Below, piece by piece: positions 1-9,177 of a stretch of DNA of 64,000 bases; the first letter of the stretch is position 1, and the number at the start of each line of letters is the position of its first letter. The position numbers and the translations under genes were made by a program. The notes beneath the pieces were generated by a model. That model did no database searches and was not told the origin of the DNA. It was given only the letters and a program-made list of their open reading frames with translations. Source of the stretch: Crocinitomicaceae bacterium. GTDB lineage: Bacteria > Bacteroidota > Bacteroidia > Flavobacteriales_D > Crocinitomicaceae. The DNA lies in contig JAJTCM010000004.1 in NCBI GenBank assembly GCA_021325675.1, forward strand, positions 66,794 to 130,793, in the 5' to 3' direction.

Positions 1-724
1 AAGGCAAACCTTCCTTGTAAAATACCTTCAATTTTTTAAATTTCTCTTCCACTTCCGCATCGGAGAATGCTGATCCGAAAATTATTGTATGCGAGCCTAC
101 TTGCGGGATTAAGACGAAATCGCCGTTTTTTTCACGGTGAATTTGCCCTATTTGTGCACTCAATAAGGGATCGTTACAAACATAATACGAAATTCGGTAG
201 ATATCATCTAAAAATTTTTTAGTTTTCAAGGTATCATTGTTAATAATTTCGTCGACGGGAAGTGAGTGTGCATCGTCGGGAATATTCCCTGTGACGACGA
301 CCACTCTTGCGGTGTAAAGTGATGAAGTTGCCATCGTGTGGCCGAGGTCGTCCAGGTAAAAAGTTTCCCCGCTGCTGTTGAAGATCCGGGCGATCGGCTT
401 GCGGGTCTCAATGTCGATATTCCATTGTTTTCCAATGTTTTGATAAACGCGGCAGGTTTTAATTTCGGACATGCTTTCCAGGTAATCCTCTACTTTTTTG
501 ACAGGCAGCTTGCCAAATTTCTGACCGGGATAGATAAAACCCTTGCGTACCAGCCGTGTGTGGACTTCGTCTTCTGTCAGGAACGCGTTTTCACCGTCCA
601 CGTGAATGAAAATCCGCGGCTCAGATGTTTCCTCTTCTTTTTGCGCAGAACCGGACATGCTCAGCCCGATCACTACAGCGATGCCGAAGAGCACCCAAAA
701 TCCTATTTTTAACCATTTTTTCAT
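1..724 (-). CDS. ftsQ: Cell division protein FtsQ (C-terminus cut by window edge)
   Basis: Bitopic divisome protein that links early and late division proteins in the inner membrane. The reading frame is open from an ATG at 724 to the window edge, about 241 codons. The N-terminus (MKKWLKIGFWVLFGIAVVIG) is a short basic tail plus one membrane helix. It is followed by a region fitting a POTRA-like domain (about residues 35-105) and a beta-rich domain with FxDxxG-like YLDDLGHTM, as in FtsQ. It lies directly downstream of murC (50-base gap), where Bacteroidota dcw clusters carry ftsQ, with ftsA and ftsZ expected next outside the window. The assignment rests on topology and position more than on conserved catalytic residues. 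Confidence 0.85.
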   Translation of the reverse strand, partial: MKKWLKIGFWVLFGIAVVIGLSMSGSAQKEEETSEPRIFIHVDGENAFLTEDEVHTRLVRKGFIYPGQKFGKLPVKKVEDYLESMSEIKTCRVYQNIGKQWNIDIETRKPIARIFNSSGETFYLDDLGHTMATSSLYTARVVVVTGNIPDDAHSLPVDEIINNDTLKTKKFLDDIYRISYYVCNDPLLSAQIGQIHREKNGDFVLIPQVGSHTIIFGSAFSDAEVEEKFKKLKVFYKEGLP

Positions 725-774
725 TTTCTTTGATATTAGGATTTCAGACTCATTAGTCCTGGTCCCTTAACATT

Positions 775-2142
775 CTAAAGTCCTATTAGCCCGGTTTTAA
801 TTTTCGGCACAATGCGGTCAATGTCGCCGGCCCCGATCGTTAATATAACTCCGTCGGTATATTTAGTTACTCTCTCAACGACGGCATCCGGGCTGAGGAG
901 CTGTTTTTCTTTATTGGTGCACTTTTCCAGCAGCATATCGCTGGTAACGCCCGGGATCGGTTCTTCCCGTGCCGGGTAAATCGGCAGCAGGATGAGCTCG
1001 TCGAGCCTGGAAAGCTCGTTTATGAAGCCTTCCTGGAAATCCCGCGTGCGGCTGAAGAGGTGTGGCTGGAAAATGCCCGTAATTTTTTTGCCCGGGTAAA
1101 TCAGCCTTACGGAATCTACCAACGCTTTGATCTCTGTCGGATGATGCGCGTAATCGTCAATATACACCAGGTTTTCTGTGCGCAGCTGATATTCGAACCT
1201 GCGTTTTACCCCTTTGAAGCTTTGCAGGCCGTGACGGATTTCTTCCTCGCTTAAGCCCAGGAACGTGCACAGCGCAATGCAGGCGAGTGCGTTTTCGGCA
1301 TTGTGGATGCCCGGCAGCCCAAGCTCCATGTTTTTCCATGCGCCTTGCGGGGTTTGAACGTCCATATAAAAACGACCGTTGTTAATTACGAGGTTCGACC
1401 CGGAATAATCGGCTTCTTCGTTGATAGCGTATGTTGTGATCCTGGTTTTGGAAGTCAATTGCAGGCCTTTACGCATGACGATCAGCCCGTTTTCATCAAT
1501 TTGTTGTGCATATAATTGAAAGCCTTCGAGGAAAAGGGACGCATCACCGTAAATATCGAGGTGGTCGGCGTCTGTTGAAGTTATGATGCTTGCGTAGGGA
1601 TGCAATTGCAAAAAGGAACGATCGAATTCGTCGGCTTCGATCACGGTCAGATCGGAAGTGGTCGAAGAAACAAAATTGGAAGCAAAATTGGCTGAAATTC
1701 CCCCGAGGAAAGCTGAGCATTTCAGGTGCGATTCATTCAGGATGTGTGTCAGCATGGTGCTGGTCGTTGTTTTTCCGTGCGTTCCGGCAACGCCCAAACC
1801 GCGTGAATTTTGCGTGATTAATCCAAGAACCTGTGCGCGTTTTAAAAGTGTGAACCCATTTTCCCGGATGAAATTCAGCTCACCGAGGCTTTTCGGAATA
1901 GCCGGGGTGTAAATAACGAGCGTGTCTTCCGCGTTTTTGAAATCCACCGGGAGATTGCTTCCCAAATCTTCAAAATGGATCGCAATGCCTTCCTTTTCCA
2001 GCTCGTCCGTCAGGGGAGAAGGCGTTTTGTCGTAACCGCCCACGGTAAATTTACGCTCGTTGAAATAACGTGCCAGCGCCGACATGCCGATGCCCCCGAT
2101 CCCGAGGAAATAAATGTTTTTATAGGTGTTAAGGTCTTTCAT
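775..2142 (-). CDS. murC: UDP-N-acetylmuramate--L-alanine ligase
   Basis: Cytoplasmic ATP-dependent ligase adding L-alanine to UDP-MurNAc, the first step of peptide stem assembly. The 455-residue protein has the N-terminal Rossmann motif LGIGGIGMS (about 13-21), the Mur ATP-binding loop GTHGKTTT (120-127) and the MurC-typical DDYAHHPTE in the C-terminal half. The length is normal for MurC. I placed the start at the ATG at 2142 (MKDLNTYKN). The frame stays open to 2205, but the extra 21 residues are His/Pro-rich and unlike the family. It sits between murG and ftsQ in the dcw cluster and is probably co-transcribed; the 103-base gap to murG is the largest gap near this end of the operon. Confidence 0.97.
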   Translation of the reverse strand: MKDLNTYKNIYFLGIGGIGMSALARYFNERKFTVGGYDKTPSPLTDELEKEGIAIHFEDLGSNLPVDFKNAEDTLVIYTPAIPKSLGELNFIRENGFTLLKRAQVLGLITQNSRGLGVAGTHGKTTTSTMLTHILNESHLKCSAFLGGISANFASNFVSSTTSDLTVIEADEFDRSFLQLHPYASIITSTDADHLDIYGDASLFLEGFQLYAQQIDENGLIVMRKGLQLTSKTRITTYAINEEADYSGSNLVINNGRFYMDVQTPQGAWKNMELGLPGIHNAENALACIALCTFLGLSEEEIRHGLQSFKGVKRRFEYQLRTENLVYIDDYAHHPTEIKALVDSVRLIYPGKKITGIFQPHLFSRTRDFQEGFINELSRLDELILLPIYPAREEPIPGVTSDMLLEKCTNKEKQLLSPDAVVERVTKYTDGVILTIGAGDIDRIVPKIKTGLIGL

Positions 2143-2245
2143 TTTTAAAAATGATGGGTGATGGTTGTGATGTGTCGGGTGTTGTTGCGTGTACATAAAC
2201 ATCATAACAATCCGAGATTACATTTTAATCATCCAACGTTCATCG

Positions 2246-3346
2246 TTATTTAATTATTTTCTCAATTTCATTCACAATATCTTCTGTTGCGTGCGACCTG
2301 CCCAAAGGCTGTATGTTTTGGGACAGTTCGTGCTGCTGTTCTGCGTTATTCAATAATTCCGCTGCTACAGGAATCAATTCTTTACGGGCGTCGGCATCTT
2401 TCACGAGGATCGCAGCTTTTTTGTTCACGAGCGCCATCGCGTTTTTTGTCTGGTGGTCTTCCGCTACATTGGGCGAAGGAACAAGGATAGCCGGTTTTTT
2501 TACCAGGCAAAGCTCAGAAACCGCGATTGCCCCGGCGCGGGAAATAATCACATCTGCAACGGCGTATGCCAAATCCATGCGCTGGATAAATTCGTGTAAA
2601 TGCACATTAAGCGTTTGGTTCAGCGCGTCATTGAACTTGAGTTCGGGATAATAAAACTTGCCGCATTGCCATAAAACCTGGAAACCGGAATTACGGATAA
2701 GCTCCAATTGCCCGGTTACACTTTCATTTAAGGTGCGGGCGCCGAGGCTCCCGCCAACAATCAATGCGGTTTTTTTATTCGGGTCGAGGTTGAAAAACGA
2801 CATCGCTTCGCCGCGTTTGCCTTCCAGGTCGACCATTTCGGAACGGACCGGGTTTCCCGTGACAACGATTTTATCTTTCGGAAAGAATTTCTCCAGGCCT
2901 TCGTAAGCGGTACAAATCCGGTTTACTTTCGGCGCGAGGATTTTATTTGTTTTTCCCGGGAATGAATTCTGTTCCTGGATCAGCGTCGGGATTCGTTTCG
3001 AAATCGCTGAGCGCAGGGTCGGGCCGCTGGCATATCCGCCAACACCAATTACGACATCCGGCTTAAAATCCCGGATCACTTTACCGGCCAGGGAAAGACT
3101 TTGAATAATTTTATAAGGAAGCATGAAATTCGAAAGCGTAAACCTGCGCTGGAAACCCGCAATCGGCAGACCGATGATTTTATACCCGGCCTGTGGCACT
3201 TTTTCCATTTCCATTTTGCCTAAAGCGCCGACAAATAAAATTTCAGCATCCGGGTTGCGGCGCTTGATTTCGTTGGCGATGGCAATAGCCGGGAAAATAT
3301 GTCCGCCGGTTCCTCCACCGGATATGATGGCCCTATTCACTTTCAT
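2246..3346 (-). CDS. murG: Undecaprenyl-PP-MurNAc-pentapeptide GlcNAc transferase
   Basis: Peripheral membrane glycosyltransferase (family 28) that converts lipid I to lipid II using UDP-GlcNAc. The 366 residues carry the N-terminal glycine-rich loop SGGGTGGH (9-16), the linker GGSLGA (198-203), and the C-terminal donor-binding segment SRAGAIAVSE (269-278) followed by AEDHQTKNA (295-303). All are hallmarks of MurG. The ATG lies 14 bases inside the ftsW stop region, so the two genes overlap and are likely translationally coupled. Confidence 0.98.
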   Translation of the reverse strand: MKVNRAIISGGGTGGHIFPAIAIANEIKRRNPDAEILFVGALGKMEMEKVPQAGYKIIGLPIAGFQRRFTLSNFMLPYKIIQSLSLAGKVIRDFKPDVVIGVGGYASGPTLRSAISKRIPTLIQEQNSFPGKTNKILAPKVNRICTAYEGLEKFFPKDKIVVTGNPVRSEMVDLEGKRGEAMSFFNLDPNKKTALIVGGSLGARTLNESVTGQLELIRNSGFQVLWQCGKFYYPELKFNDALNQTLNVHLHEFIQRMDLAYAVADVIISRAGAIAVSELCLVKKPAILVPSPNVAEDHQTKNAMALVNKKAAILVKDADARKELIPVAAELLNNAEQQHELSQNIQPLGRSHATEDIVNEIEKIIK

Positions 3347-4517
3347 GGCTTATCGTATTTTCTGTTTCTACTTTTTCTGTTTTTTTCTGCTGGGAATAGG
3401 CCACGCTTTGTACAATACCCAGGGCGAGACAAGTCATGATAAGACCCGATCCACCCATGGCAAGCAAAGGCATGTTCTGTCCTGTAACCGGGAAAACGCC
3501 CGTACAAACAAGCATGTTCACGGAAGCCTGGGAAAGGATAAGAATCCCGATCCCGAGCAGCATGTAAGTCTCAAAGAGTTTTTCGGATTTCAGGGCAATG
3601 CGGATGATCCGGTAAAGCAGGATCAGGTAGCATAAAACCAGGATGACGGCTGAAATGAGGCCAAATTCTTCCACGAAGCTGGAATAGTAAAAATCCGCGT
3701 AAGCTTCCGGGATGTATTCTTTTAATTTACCGTCGCCCACTCCTTGTCCGAAAATCCCGCCGTTGTAAATGGCGAGCTCGGCATTGAGCGCCTGGGCGTT
3801 TTCAACAACATCTTTCGTGTCGGCCATCCGGTTCAGGATCCTGTTTTCCCAGGTTTCGTAGCGCGGAAGAATGTTCAGCGCCGGTGCGGCTTTATGAATT
3901 ACCACAACGAACGAAAAGAGCAGGATCCCGCCGCCTACCAGTGAAAACAGTTTTCCAAAGGGCACACGGCCGATAAATAATAAGGTTAAACTCAGGGCGA
4001 AGACAATAGCTGCGGTCGAAAAGTTGTCCTTTACGATCAATCCACAAATAACAATTATCGGAAACATGATCGGCCAAAAGCCTTCCCGCCAGGAGTTCAA
4101 TACATCTTTTTTGCGATCGAGCAGCTTGGAAACATACACGATCAGCGCCAGCTTGGCAAAATCGGAAGACTGGAAAGTCAAACCTACAAAAGGGATTTTG
4201 ATCCAGCGCCCGGCGTCGTTTACTTTCGTTCCGAAGAAGAAGGTAAAGATCAGCAAGGCAATCGCGACATAAAAGCCGAAACGGGCAAATTTGGAGAAAA
4301 ATACCGGGTCCTTTTTATGGATCCAGCGCATGGTGAAAACCCCGATCGCTACATAAATCAAATGTTTGAACAGGTATTTGAACGGTGTTCCCCCTTCGAT
4401 CTTTACGAGGATGGGAACGAAGCTGTAAACTGTAAGCAAAGACATTCCCAGCAAAATGAGTGTGATCACCCAGATTACCGTATCTCCTTTGAAATGTTTT
4501 TGCAGAAAGTTTTTCAC
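3333..4517 (-). CDS. ftsW: FtsW-type SEDS peptidoglycan polymerase
   Basis: Integral membrane glycosyltransferase of the SEDS family that polymerises septal glycan from lipid II with a partner class B PBP (here the PBP encoded at 9174-11300). The 394-residue protein is hydrophobic with about ten predicted helices. The conserved loop KVNDAGRWI and the motif SSDFAKL follow about a quarter of the way in. Near the C-terminus TGQNMPLLAMGGSGL corresponds to the SEDS signature (usually TGxxLPFxSxGGSS). FtsW rather than RodA is inferred from its place in the dcw cluster between murD and murG. Confidence 0.95.
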   Translation of the reverse strand: MKNFLQKHFKGDTVIWVITLILLGMSLLTVYSFVPILVKIEGGTPFKYLFKHLIYVAIGVFTMRWIHKKDPVFFSKFARFGFYVAIALLIFTFFFGTKVNDAGRWIKIPFVGLTFQSSDFAKLALIVYVSKLLDRKKDVLNSWREGFWPIMFPIIVICGLIVKDNFSTAAIVFALSLTLLFIGRVPFGKLFSLVGGGILLFSFVVVIHKAAPALNILPRYETWENRILNRMADTKDVVENAQALNAELAIYNGGIFGQGVGDGKLKEYIPEAYADFYYSSFVEEFGLISAVILVLCYLILLYRIIRIALKSEKLFETYMLLGIGILILSQASVNMLVCTGVFPVTGQNMPLLAMGGSGLIMTCLALGIVQSVAYSQQKKTEKVETENTISHESE

Positions 4518-4530
4518 CTTATTTTATACT

Positions 4531-5010
4531 TTATTTGTTTTGGTTTTGTGCCAAAAAACCCTCGAATTTGGTTTTGGCTGCATGCCAGTTTTCGCCTGAG
4601 CTTGTGAAAAGCAGGATGCCTTGTTTTTTGGAAACCGCTTTCAGCAAGTCAAGGGCATCGTCCATGGAAGCGCTGCCCAATACGGAATCAACACCGTCGA
4701 GCACTTCGTTTGGCAGCTTAAAGCCCGCTTTATCGTAAGTGCAGATAGTTTTTACATTCGTCATCCAGTATTTTTCCTCCTGCAAAATGCGCAGCACATC
4801 ATTTTCGTTGGCGAACCAGCAAATCGGCGCCGGAAAGCTCGAAAGCGTATTCTCCAGCTCATACATGCTTGGCTTGTACCAGGAAAAAACGTCCATTCCC
4901 CACAATTTACCGTGCGAACGCAAAGAGCCGATCACCTGTTCTTCTCGCTGCTGCTCCCGGGCTTGTAACAGCTGCCCGTGAAGTCCTGTTTTTTGTGTTG
5001 TTTCTTTCAT
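4531..5010 (-). CDS. Unrecognised 159-aa dcw-cluster protein, Mur-ligase-tail-like
   Basis: No family recognised with certainty. It is soluble, with no signal peptide or membrane helix. The first 30 residues are Gln/Glu/Arg-rich and probably helical. From about residue 55 the order of elements resembles the C-terminal domain of the MurD encoded just upstream: a hydrophobic strand ending in W (APICWF against PTVWIV), a NVKTIC strand against KVKAII, GVDSVLGSASMDDAL against GDVETIVEAGSAMEAV, KKQGILLFTSSGENW against KDETVLLSPACASFD, and a final Phe-rich helix. Neither a P-loop nor a substrate Rossmann domain is present, so it cannot be a Mur ligase itself. It lies in the operon between murD and ftsW, 14 bases from ftsW, and has the same codon character as its neighbours. 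A divergent duplicated tail of MurD is my inference. Confidence 0.75.
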   Translation of the reverse strand: MKETTQKTGLHGQLLQAREQQREEQVIGSLRSHGKLWGMDVFSWYKPSMYELENTLSSFPAPICWFANENDVLRILQEEKYWMTNVKTICTYDKAGFKLPNEVLDGVDSVLGSASMDDALDLLKAVSKKQGILLFTSSGENWHAAKTKFEGFLAQNQNK

Positions 5011-5032
5011 TTCATTAATGTGTTAATGAGAC

Positions 5033-5069
5033 AATGTGCTAATTGCTATAATTTGCATATTAGCACATT
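5033..5069. repeat. Family A spacer inverted repeat (AATGTGCTAAT / ATTAGCACATT)
   Basis: Perfect 11-base arms, 5033-5043 and 5059-5069, with a 15-base AT-rich loop. It fills the short spacer between murD and the 159-residue gene and overlaps the murD stop codon. A related word (TTAATGTGTTAATG) precedes it at 5015-5028. The same words occur at 22237-22337 and, changed, at 50278-50368. In RNA it would form a moderately stable hairpin inside the dcw transcript; there is no T-tract, so it is not an obvious terminator. Confidence 0.75.
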
Positions 5070-6411
5070 AAAGTGCCCTAACCGCATTCTTAAACTGGTT
5101 CCCGCGGTCCTCGTAGTTTTCGAAGAGGTCGAAGCTGGCGCAGGCCGGGGAAAGCAGGACGGTCTCATCTTTTTTCGCCAGGCGGTAACCGTAAGCAACG
5201 GCTTCCATAGCGGAACCTGCCTCAACGATGGTTTCAACGTCACCGGCGAAAGCTTCAATGATCTTCTGGTTTTCCGTTCCAAGGCAAATGATCGCCTTTA
5301 CTTTTTCCTGCACAAGCGCTTTCAACTGGGAATAATCATTTCCTTTATCGACGCCGCCGACGATCCAAACCGTTGGGTGCTCCATGCTCTCGAGTGCAAA
5401 CCAGGAGGAATTGACGTTCGTCGCCTTGGAATCATTGATGAACTCAATGCCATTCACTTTGGCTACGAATTCCAGACGGTGCTCAACGTTCACAAAGTCT
5501 TCGAAACTCTGACGGATCACGTCGTTCCGGATGTCGAGGATCCTTGCAGCCAGCCCGGATGCAAGAGAGTTTTGGGTATTGTGCTTACCCTTAAGTGCTA
5601 AATCGTGGATTGACATAGTAAATTGTTCTTTTATGTTAATTGTTATTTGTTTTTCATCTGCATATCCCCCTTTTTCCTGGGGCGTTTTTAGTGAGAAAGG
5701 GGCCAGCTGCATGTTCGGCATCCTTTTTTTGATCTCGTTGACGATCAGTTCATCGTCGGCATTGTATATGAACCAGTCGTTTTCTGTTTGATTCTGAATG
5801 ACGCGCATTTTCGAATCGACGTAGTTCTGCATTTCATAATTGTAGCGGTCCAGGTGATCCGGTGTGATATTCGTCAGGATCGCGATATCGGCTTTGAAAT
5901 CGTACATGTCATCCAGCTGAAAGCTGCTCAGCTCAAGGACGTACCAGTCGAAATCTTCAGTGGCGACCTGCTTGGCGAAGCTTTGTCCCACATTTCCTGC
6001 CAGGCCCACTTTAAAACCGGCTTTTTTCAGCACGTGGTGGGTGAGCATGGTCGTTGTTGTTTTTCCGTTGCTTCCCGTGATGCAGATCGTTTTCGCGGTG
6101 TTATAGTATCCTGCGAATTCGATTTCAGAAATAATTTTGATCCCTTTCGCTTTCGCCTGTTTGATGATTTCAACTTTGTCAGGGATTCCGGGAGATTTAA
6201 CGATCAGGTCGGCTTGTAAAATGCGTTCAAAATCGTGTTTTCCCTGTTCCCAGTCGATCCCGAGTTCGCGGAGCTCTTTTTGATAAGATTCTTTGATCTG
6301 CCCGAAATCGGAAACAAAGGCCGTCCAGCCTTTCGCCTTTGCCAGGAAAGCTGTTCCGATCCCGCTTTCGCCGGCACCTAAAATTGCAATATGTTTGCCT
6401 TTTCCTTCCAT
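5068..6411 (-). CDS. murD: UDP-N-acetylmuramoyl-L-alanine--D-glutamate ligase
   Basis: Cytoplasmic ATP-dependent ligase adding D-glutamate to UDP-MurNAc-L-Ala. The 447 residues contain the N-terminal LGAGESGIG nucleotide-type loop (11-19), ATP loop GSNGKTTT (113-120), the NDSKATN motif typical of MurD in the C-terminal half, and a C-terminal LLSPACASFD, all expected. The gene starts one base after the mraY stop (6413), so the two are tightly coupled. D-glutamate would come from MurI, encoded at 43866-44696 in this window. Confidence 0.98.
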   Translation of the reverse strand: MEGKGKHIAILGAGESGIGTAFLAKAKGWTAFVSDFGQIKESYQKELRELGIDWEQGKHDFERILQADLIVKSPGIPDKVEIIKQAKAKGIKIISEIEFAGYYNTAKTICITGSNGKTTTTMLTHHVLKKAGFKVGLAGNVGQSFAKQVATEDFDWYVLELSSFQLDDMYDFKADIAILTNITPDHLDRYNYEMQNYVDSKMRVIQNQTENDWFIYNADDELIVNEIKKRMPNMQLAPFSLKTPQEKGGYADEKQITINIKEQFTMSIHDLALKGKHNTQNSLASGLAARILDIRNDVIRQSFEDFVNVEHRLEFVAKVNGIEFINDSKATNVNSSWFALESMEHPTVWIVGGVDKGNDYSQLKALVQEKVKAIICLGTENQKIIEAFAGDVETIVEAGSAMEAVAYGYRLAKKDETVLLSPACASFDLFENYEDRGNQFKNAVRAL

Positions 6412-6412
6412 T

Positions 6413-7660
6413 TTAACGGAGCTTGAGGGTTACGATGGTTAATACAGCGAGCAATACGGCAACAATCCAGAAGCGGGAAACAATTTTGGCTTCGTGCATG
6501 CCTTTTTTCTGAAAATGATGGTGGAGCGGGGCCATGAGGAAAATCCGCCGGCCGGCGCCAAAGCGTTTTTTGGTGTATTTGAAATAGCCTACCTGCATAA
6601 TCACAGAAAGATTTTCAATGAGGAACACGCCGCACAATACCGGGATGAGCAATTCTTTCCGGATGGAGATCGCAAACACAGCGATAATTCCCCCGAGGGC
6701 CAAACTTCCGGTGTCGCCCATGAAAACCTGTGCCGGGAAGGAGTTGTACCACATGAAGCCGATGCAGGCCCCCACGAAGGCTGAAATGAAGATTACCATT
6801 TCTTCCGCCATGGGAATGTACATCACGTTGAGGTAATCCGAAAAGCGAACGTTGGACGAGACATAAGCAAAAACCGCCAGCGCAAGCCCGATGACCGCCG
6901 AAGTTCCGGAAGCGAGCCCGTCCAGCCCGTCCGTCATGTTCGCCCCGTTCGACACGGCGATTACGATGAAGATCACGAGCGGGATAAAGAGCAGCCAGCC
7001 GTATGATTTGTCGATATCTCCGATCAGCCAGTTGTAATTGAACTCATTTCCTTTGAAGAACGGGATCGTTGTCGTCATGTCACGTGTCTGGATCCACATT
7101 GTAGTTGAATCCTTGCTGAATTCCATGTGCTTGTGGGTCACAACCGATTCGTTCGGCGCGAGCTTATAATCAGCGGAAACACGTTTGTGTACCTGGACAT
7201 CCGGGTGGAAGTATAAAATGCATCCTACGATAATACCAACGCCGATCTGCCCGACAACCTTGAATTTTCCGGCCAGTCCGTCCTTGTTCTTTTTAAAGAC
7301 TTTGATGTAGTCGTCGAGGAAACCGATTATGCCCAGCCATACAGTAGCGATAAGCATCGTGATTACGTATACATTGTGCAGCTTCGCAAACAATAAAGTC
7401 GGGATCAAAATCGCGGCCAGGATAATCAAGCCACCCATTGTCGGTGTACCCGATTTTTCAATTTGTCCTGCCAAACCGAGGTCACGGACCGTTTCACCGA
7501 TTTGCTGGCGGCGCAGCAGGTTGATCAGGCGCTTTCCGAAAATAACGGAAATAACCAGCGAGGTGATCAGCGCCATAGCTGCCCTGAACGAGATGTAATC
7601 AAATAACCCGGCTCCCGGGAAATCAAACGAATTTAAGTAGTTGAATAAGTAATATAACAT
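6413..7660 (-). CDS. mraY: Phospho-N-acetylmuramoyl-pentapeptide transferase
   Basis: Membrane enzyme that transfers phospho-MurNAc-pentapeptide to undecaprenyl phosphate, forming lipid I. The 415-residue multispanning protein shows the family motifs [28 protein letters not shown] and the C-terminal HHHFQKKG. It is about 50 residues longer than the E. coli enzyme because of an extra loop (roughly residues 150-195, including [10 protein letters not shown]). Such an insertion is known in Bacteroidota MraY. It is followed directly by murD. Confidence 0.98.
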   Translation of the reverse strand: MLYYLFNYLNSFDFPGAGLFDYISFRAAMALITSLVISVIFGKRLINLLRRQQIGETVRDLGLAGQIEKSGTPTMGGLIILAAILIPTLLFAKLHNVYVITMLIATVWLGIIGFLDDYIKVFKKNKDGLAGKFKVVGQIGVGIIVGCILYFHPDVQVHKRVSADYKLAPNESVVTHKHMEFSKDSTTMWIQTRDMTTTIPFFKGNEFNYNWLIGDIDKSYGWLLFIPLVIFIVIAVSNGANMTDGLDGLASGTSAVIGLALAVFAYVSSNVRFSDYLNVMYIPMAEEMVIFISAFVGACIGFMWYNSFPAQVFMGDTGSLALGGIIAVFAISIRKELLIPVLCGVFLIENLSVIMQVGYFKYTKKRFGAGRRIFLMAPLHHHFQKKGMHEAKIVSRFWIVAVLLAVLTIVTLKLR

Positions 7661-7680
7661 ATTTTTTAATTAAGAATTTA

Positions 7681-7711
7681 GAATGAAGAATGGAAAATTA
7701 ATTCTTCATTC
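7681..7711. repeat. Family B spacer inverted repeat (GAATGAAGAAT)
   Basis: Arms GAATGAAGAAT (7681-7691) and ATTCTTCATTC (7701-7711) are perfect inverted copies, in the 59-base spacer between murE and mraY. The same words recur at 16705-16798 and 38951-39067. On the mRNA it makes a hairpin between two essential genes of the dcw transcript. No T-run follows on the minus strand that would make it a strong terminator. Confidence 0.7.
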
Positions 7712-7719
7712 TCCATTTT

Positions 7720-9177
7720 TCATTTATCTAGTTTTTCAAATAATTCCTTTACAATTTTCAGGTCGTCGAAATCGTGTTTCACGCCCTTGATTTCCTGGTA
7801 AGTTTCATGGCCTTTTCCTGCCACCAGGATGATATCGTTTTCTTCCGCCATGGAAACCGCTGTTTTTATAGCTTGTTCGCGGTCCTGGATGGAAAGTGTT
7901 TTTTTGAAATATTGGCCTTCCACACCGGACATCATTTCTTCGATGATTACTGCGGGGTCTTCCGAACGCGGGTTATCCGAAGTGATAATTACCTTGTCGC
8001 TCAGCTCACAGGCGATTGCGGCCATTTTCGGGCGTTTTGTTTTGTCCCGGTCGCCGCCACAGCCCACGATCGTATAAACTGTTTCGTTGCGGGTGCGGAT
8101 ATTGGAAATGGTTTTCAAAACATTTTCCAGTGCATCCGGTGTATGGGCGTAATCGACAATAGCTGTGATCCCGCTTTTGGAACGGATGAACTGGAACCTG
8201 CCGGAAACGGATTCCAGCTGGCTCATGATGGTCAGCACTTCCATTTTATCCTGCTCGAGCAGCATGGAAACCCCGTAAACTGCTAATAAATTATAGGCAT
8301 TGAAGTCACCGATCAGCCGGGTCCACAATTCTGTTCCGTTGATATTCAGCACAAGTCCCGAAAACTGGTTTTCAATCACTTTTGCTTTGAAATCCGACGG
8401 CGTTTTGAGGGCATACGTTTGTTTTTGTGCCTTCGTGTTTTGCAGCATTACCATGCCGTTTTTATCGTCGCTGTTCGTGAGCGCGAAAGCATCGCTTCCC
8501 AGGCTATCAAAGAAAGCTTTTTTCGCTTTGATGTATTCGGCAAAAGTCCCGTGGTAGTCCAGGTGGTCGTGTGTGATGTTCGTAAACACGCCACCTTTGA
8601 ATTCCAGGCCTGCAATGCGGTGCTGAACGACAGCGTGTGAGCTCACTTCCATAAAACAGAAAGCGCAGCCTTCGTCCACCATTTCGGCAAGGAGACGGTT
8701 CAGCTCTACCGGGTTTGGTGTGGTGTGCGTGGAAGGGATTACGGTATTCCCGATTTTATTTTCCACTGTTGAAAGCAAGCCTGTTTCGTAGCCCAGGCGC
8801 ATAAACATCTGGTGCAGAAGCGTCGTGGTAGTCGTTTTTCCGTTTGTTCCGGTGATACCGATCAACGATAATCTGGAAGAAGGGTTGCCGAAAAAATTAG
8901 AAGCCATTTCACCCAAAGCCCTGGAAGAATTTTCCACTTTGATTTGCGTAACGGAATCATTGGCAATTGTTTCTTCACAGACGATAATGCTGCAGCCTTG
9001 TTCGATCACCTGTGAAATGAAGCTGTGGCCGTCAACCTGTGTGCCGCGGATTGCAAAAAAGACAGTAGAAGCCGTAGCTTTGCGGGAATCAAATACCAAT
9101 TCCGAAACTTCATGTTCCGTTGTTCCGGACACGAGCTCGTAATCTACGCCTTTTAATATGTCGTGCAAATGCTTCAT
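7720..9177 (-). CDS. murE: UDP-MurNAc-L-Ala-D-Glu--meso-DAP ligase
   Basis: Adds the third stem amino acid in the cytoplasm. The 485 residues have the Mur N-terminal motif DSRKATASTVFFAIRG (30-45), ATP loop GTNGKTTT (110-117), the carbamylated-lysine region (KAKKAFF, about 218-224) and DNPR at 401-404. DNPR is the sequence that recognises meso-diaminopimelate in MurE; L-lysine enzymes differ there. The peptidoglycan is therefore predicted to be the meso-DAP type. Its ATG overlaps the stop of the upstream PBP gene by four bases, so translation is probably coupled. Confidence 0.97.
   Translation of the reverse strand: MKHLHDILKGVDYELVSGTTEHEVSELVFDSRKATASTVFFAIRGTQVDGHSFISQVIEQGCSIIVCEETIANDSVTQIKVENSSRALGEMASNFFGNPSSRLSLIGITGTNGKTTTTTLLHQMFMRLGYETGLLSTVENKIGNTVIPSTHTTPNPVELNRLLAEMVDEGCAFCFMEVSSHAVVQHRIAGLEFKGGVFTNITHDHLDYHGTFAEYIKAKKAFFDSLGSDAFALTNSDDKNGMVMLQNTKAQKQTYALKTPSDFKAKVIENQFSGLVLNINGTELWTRLIGDFNAYNLLAVYGVSMLLEQDKMEVLTIMSQLESVSGRFQFIRSKSGITAIVDYAHTPDALENVLKTISNIRTRNETVYTIVGCGGDRDKTKRPKMAAIACELSDKVIITSDNPRSEDPAVIIEEMMSGVEGQYFKKTLSIQDREQAIKTAVSMAEENDIILVAGKGHETYQEIKGVKHDFDDLKIVKELFEKLDK

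Noticed and set aside
2143-2205. Longer N-terminus of MurC from the ATG at 2205
   Set aside because: The extra 21 residues are His/Pro-rich, unlike MurC, and the bases resemble spacer words; the ATG at 2142 gives the normal protein.
4978-5601. 207-residue plus-strand frame over murD
   Set aside because: Antisense to murD, which is certain from its motifs; no independent support.
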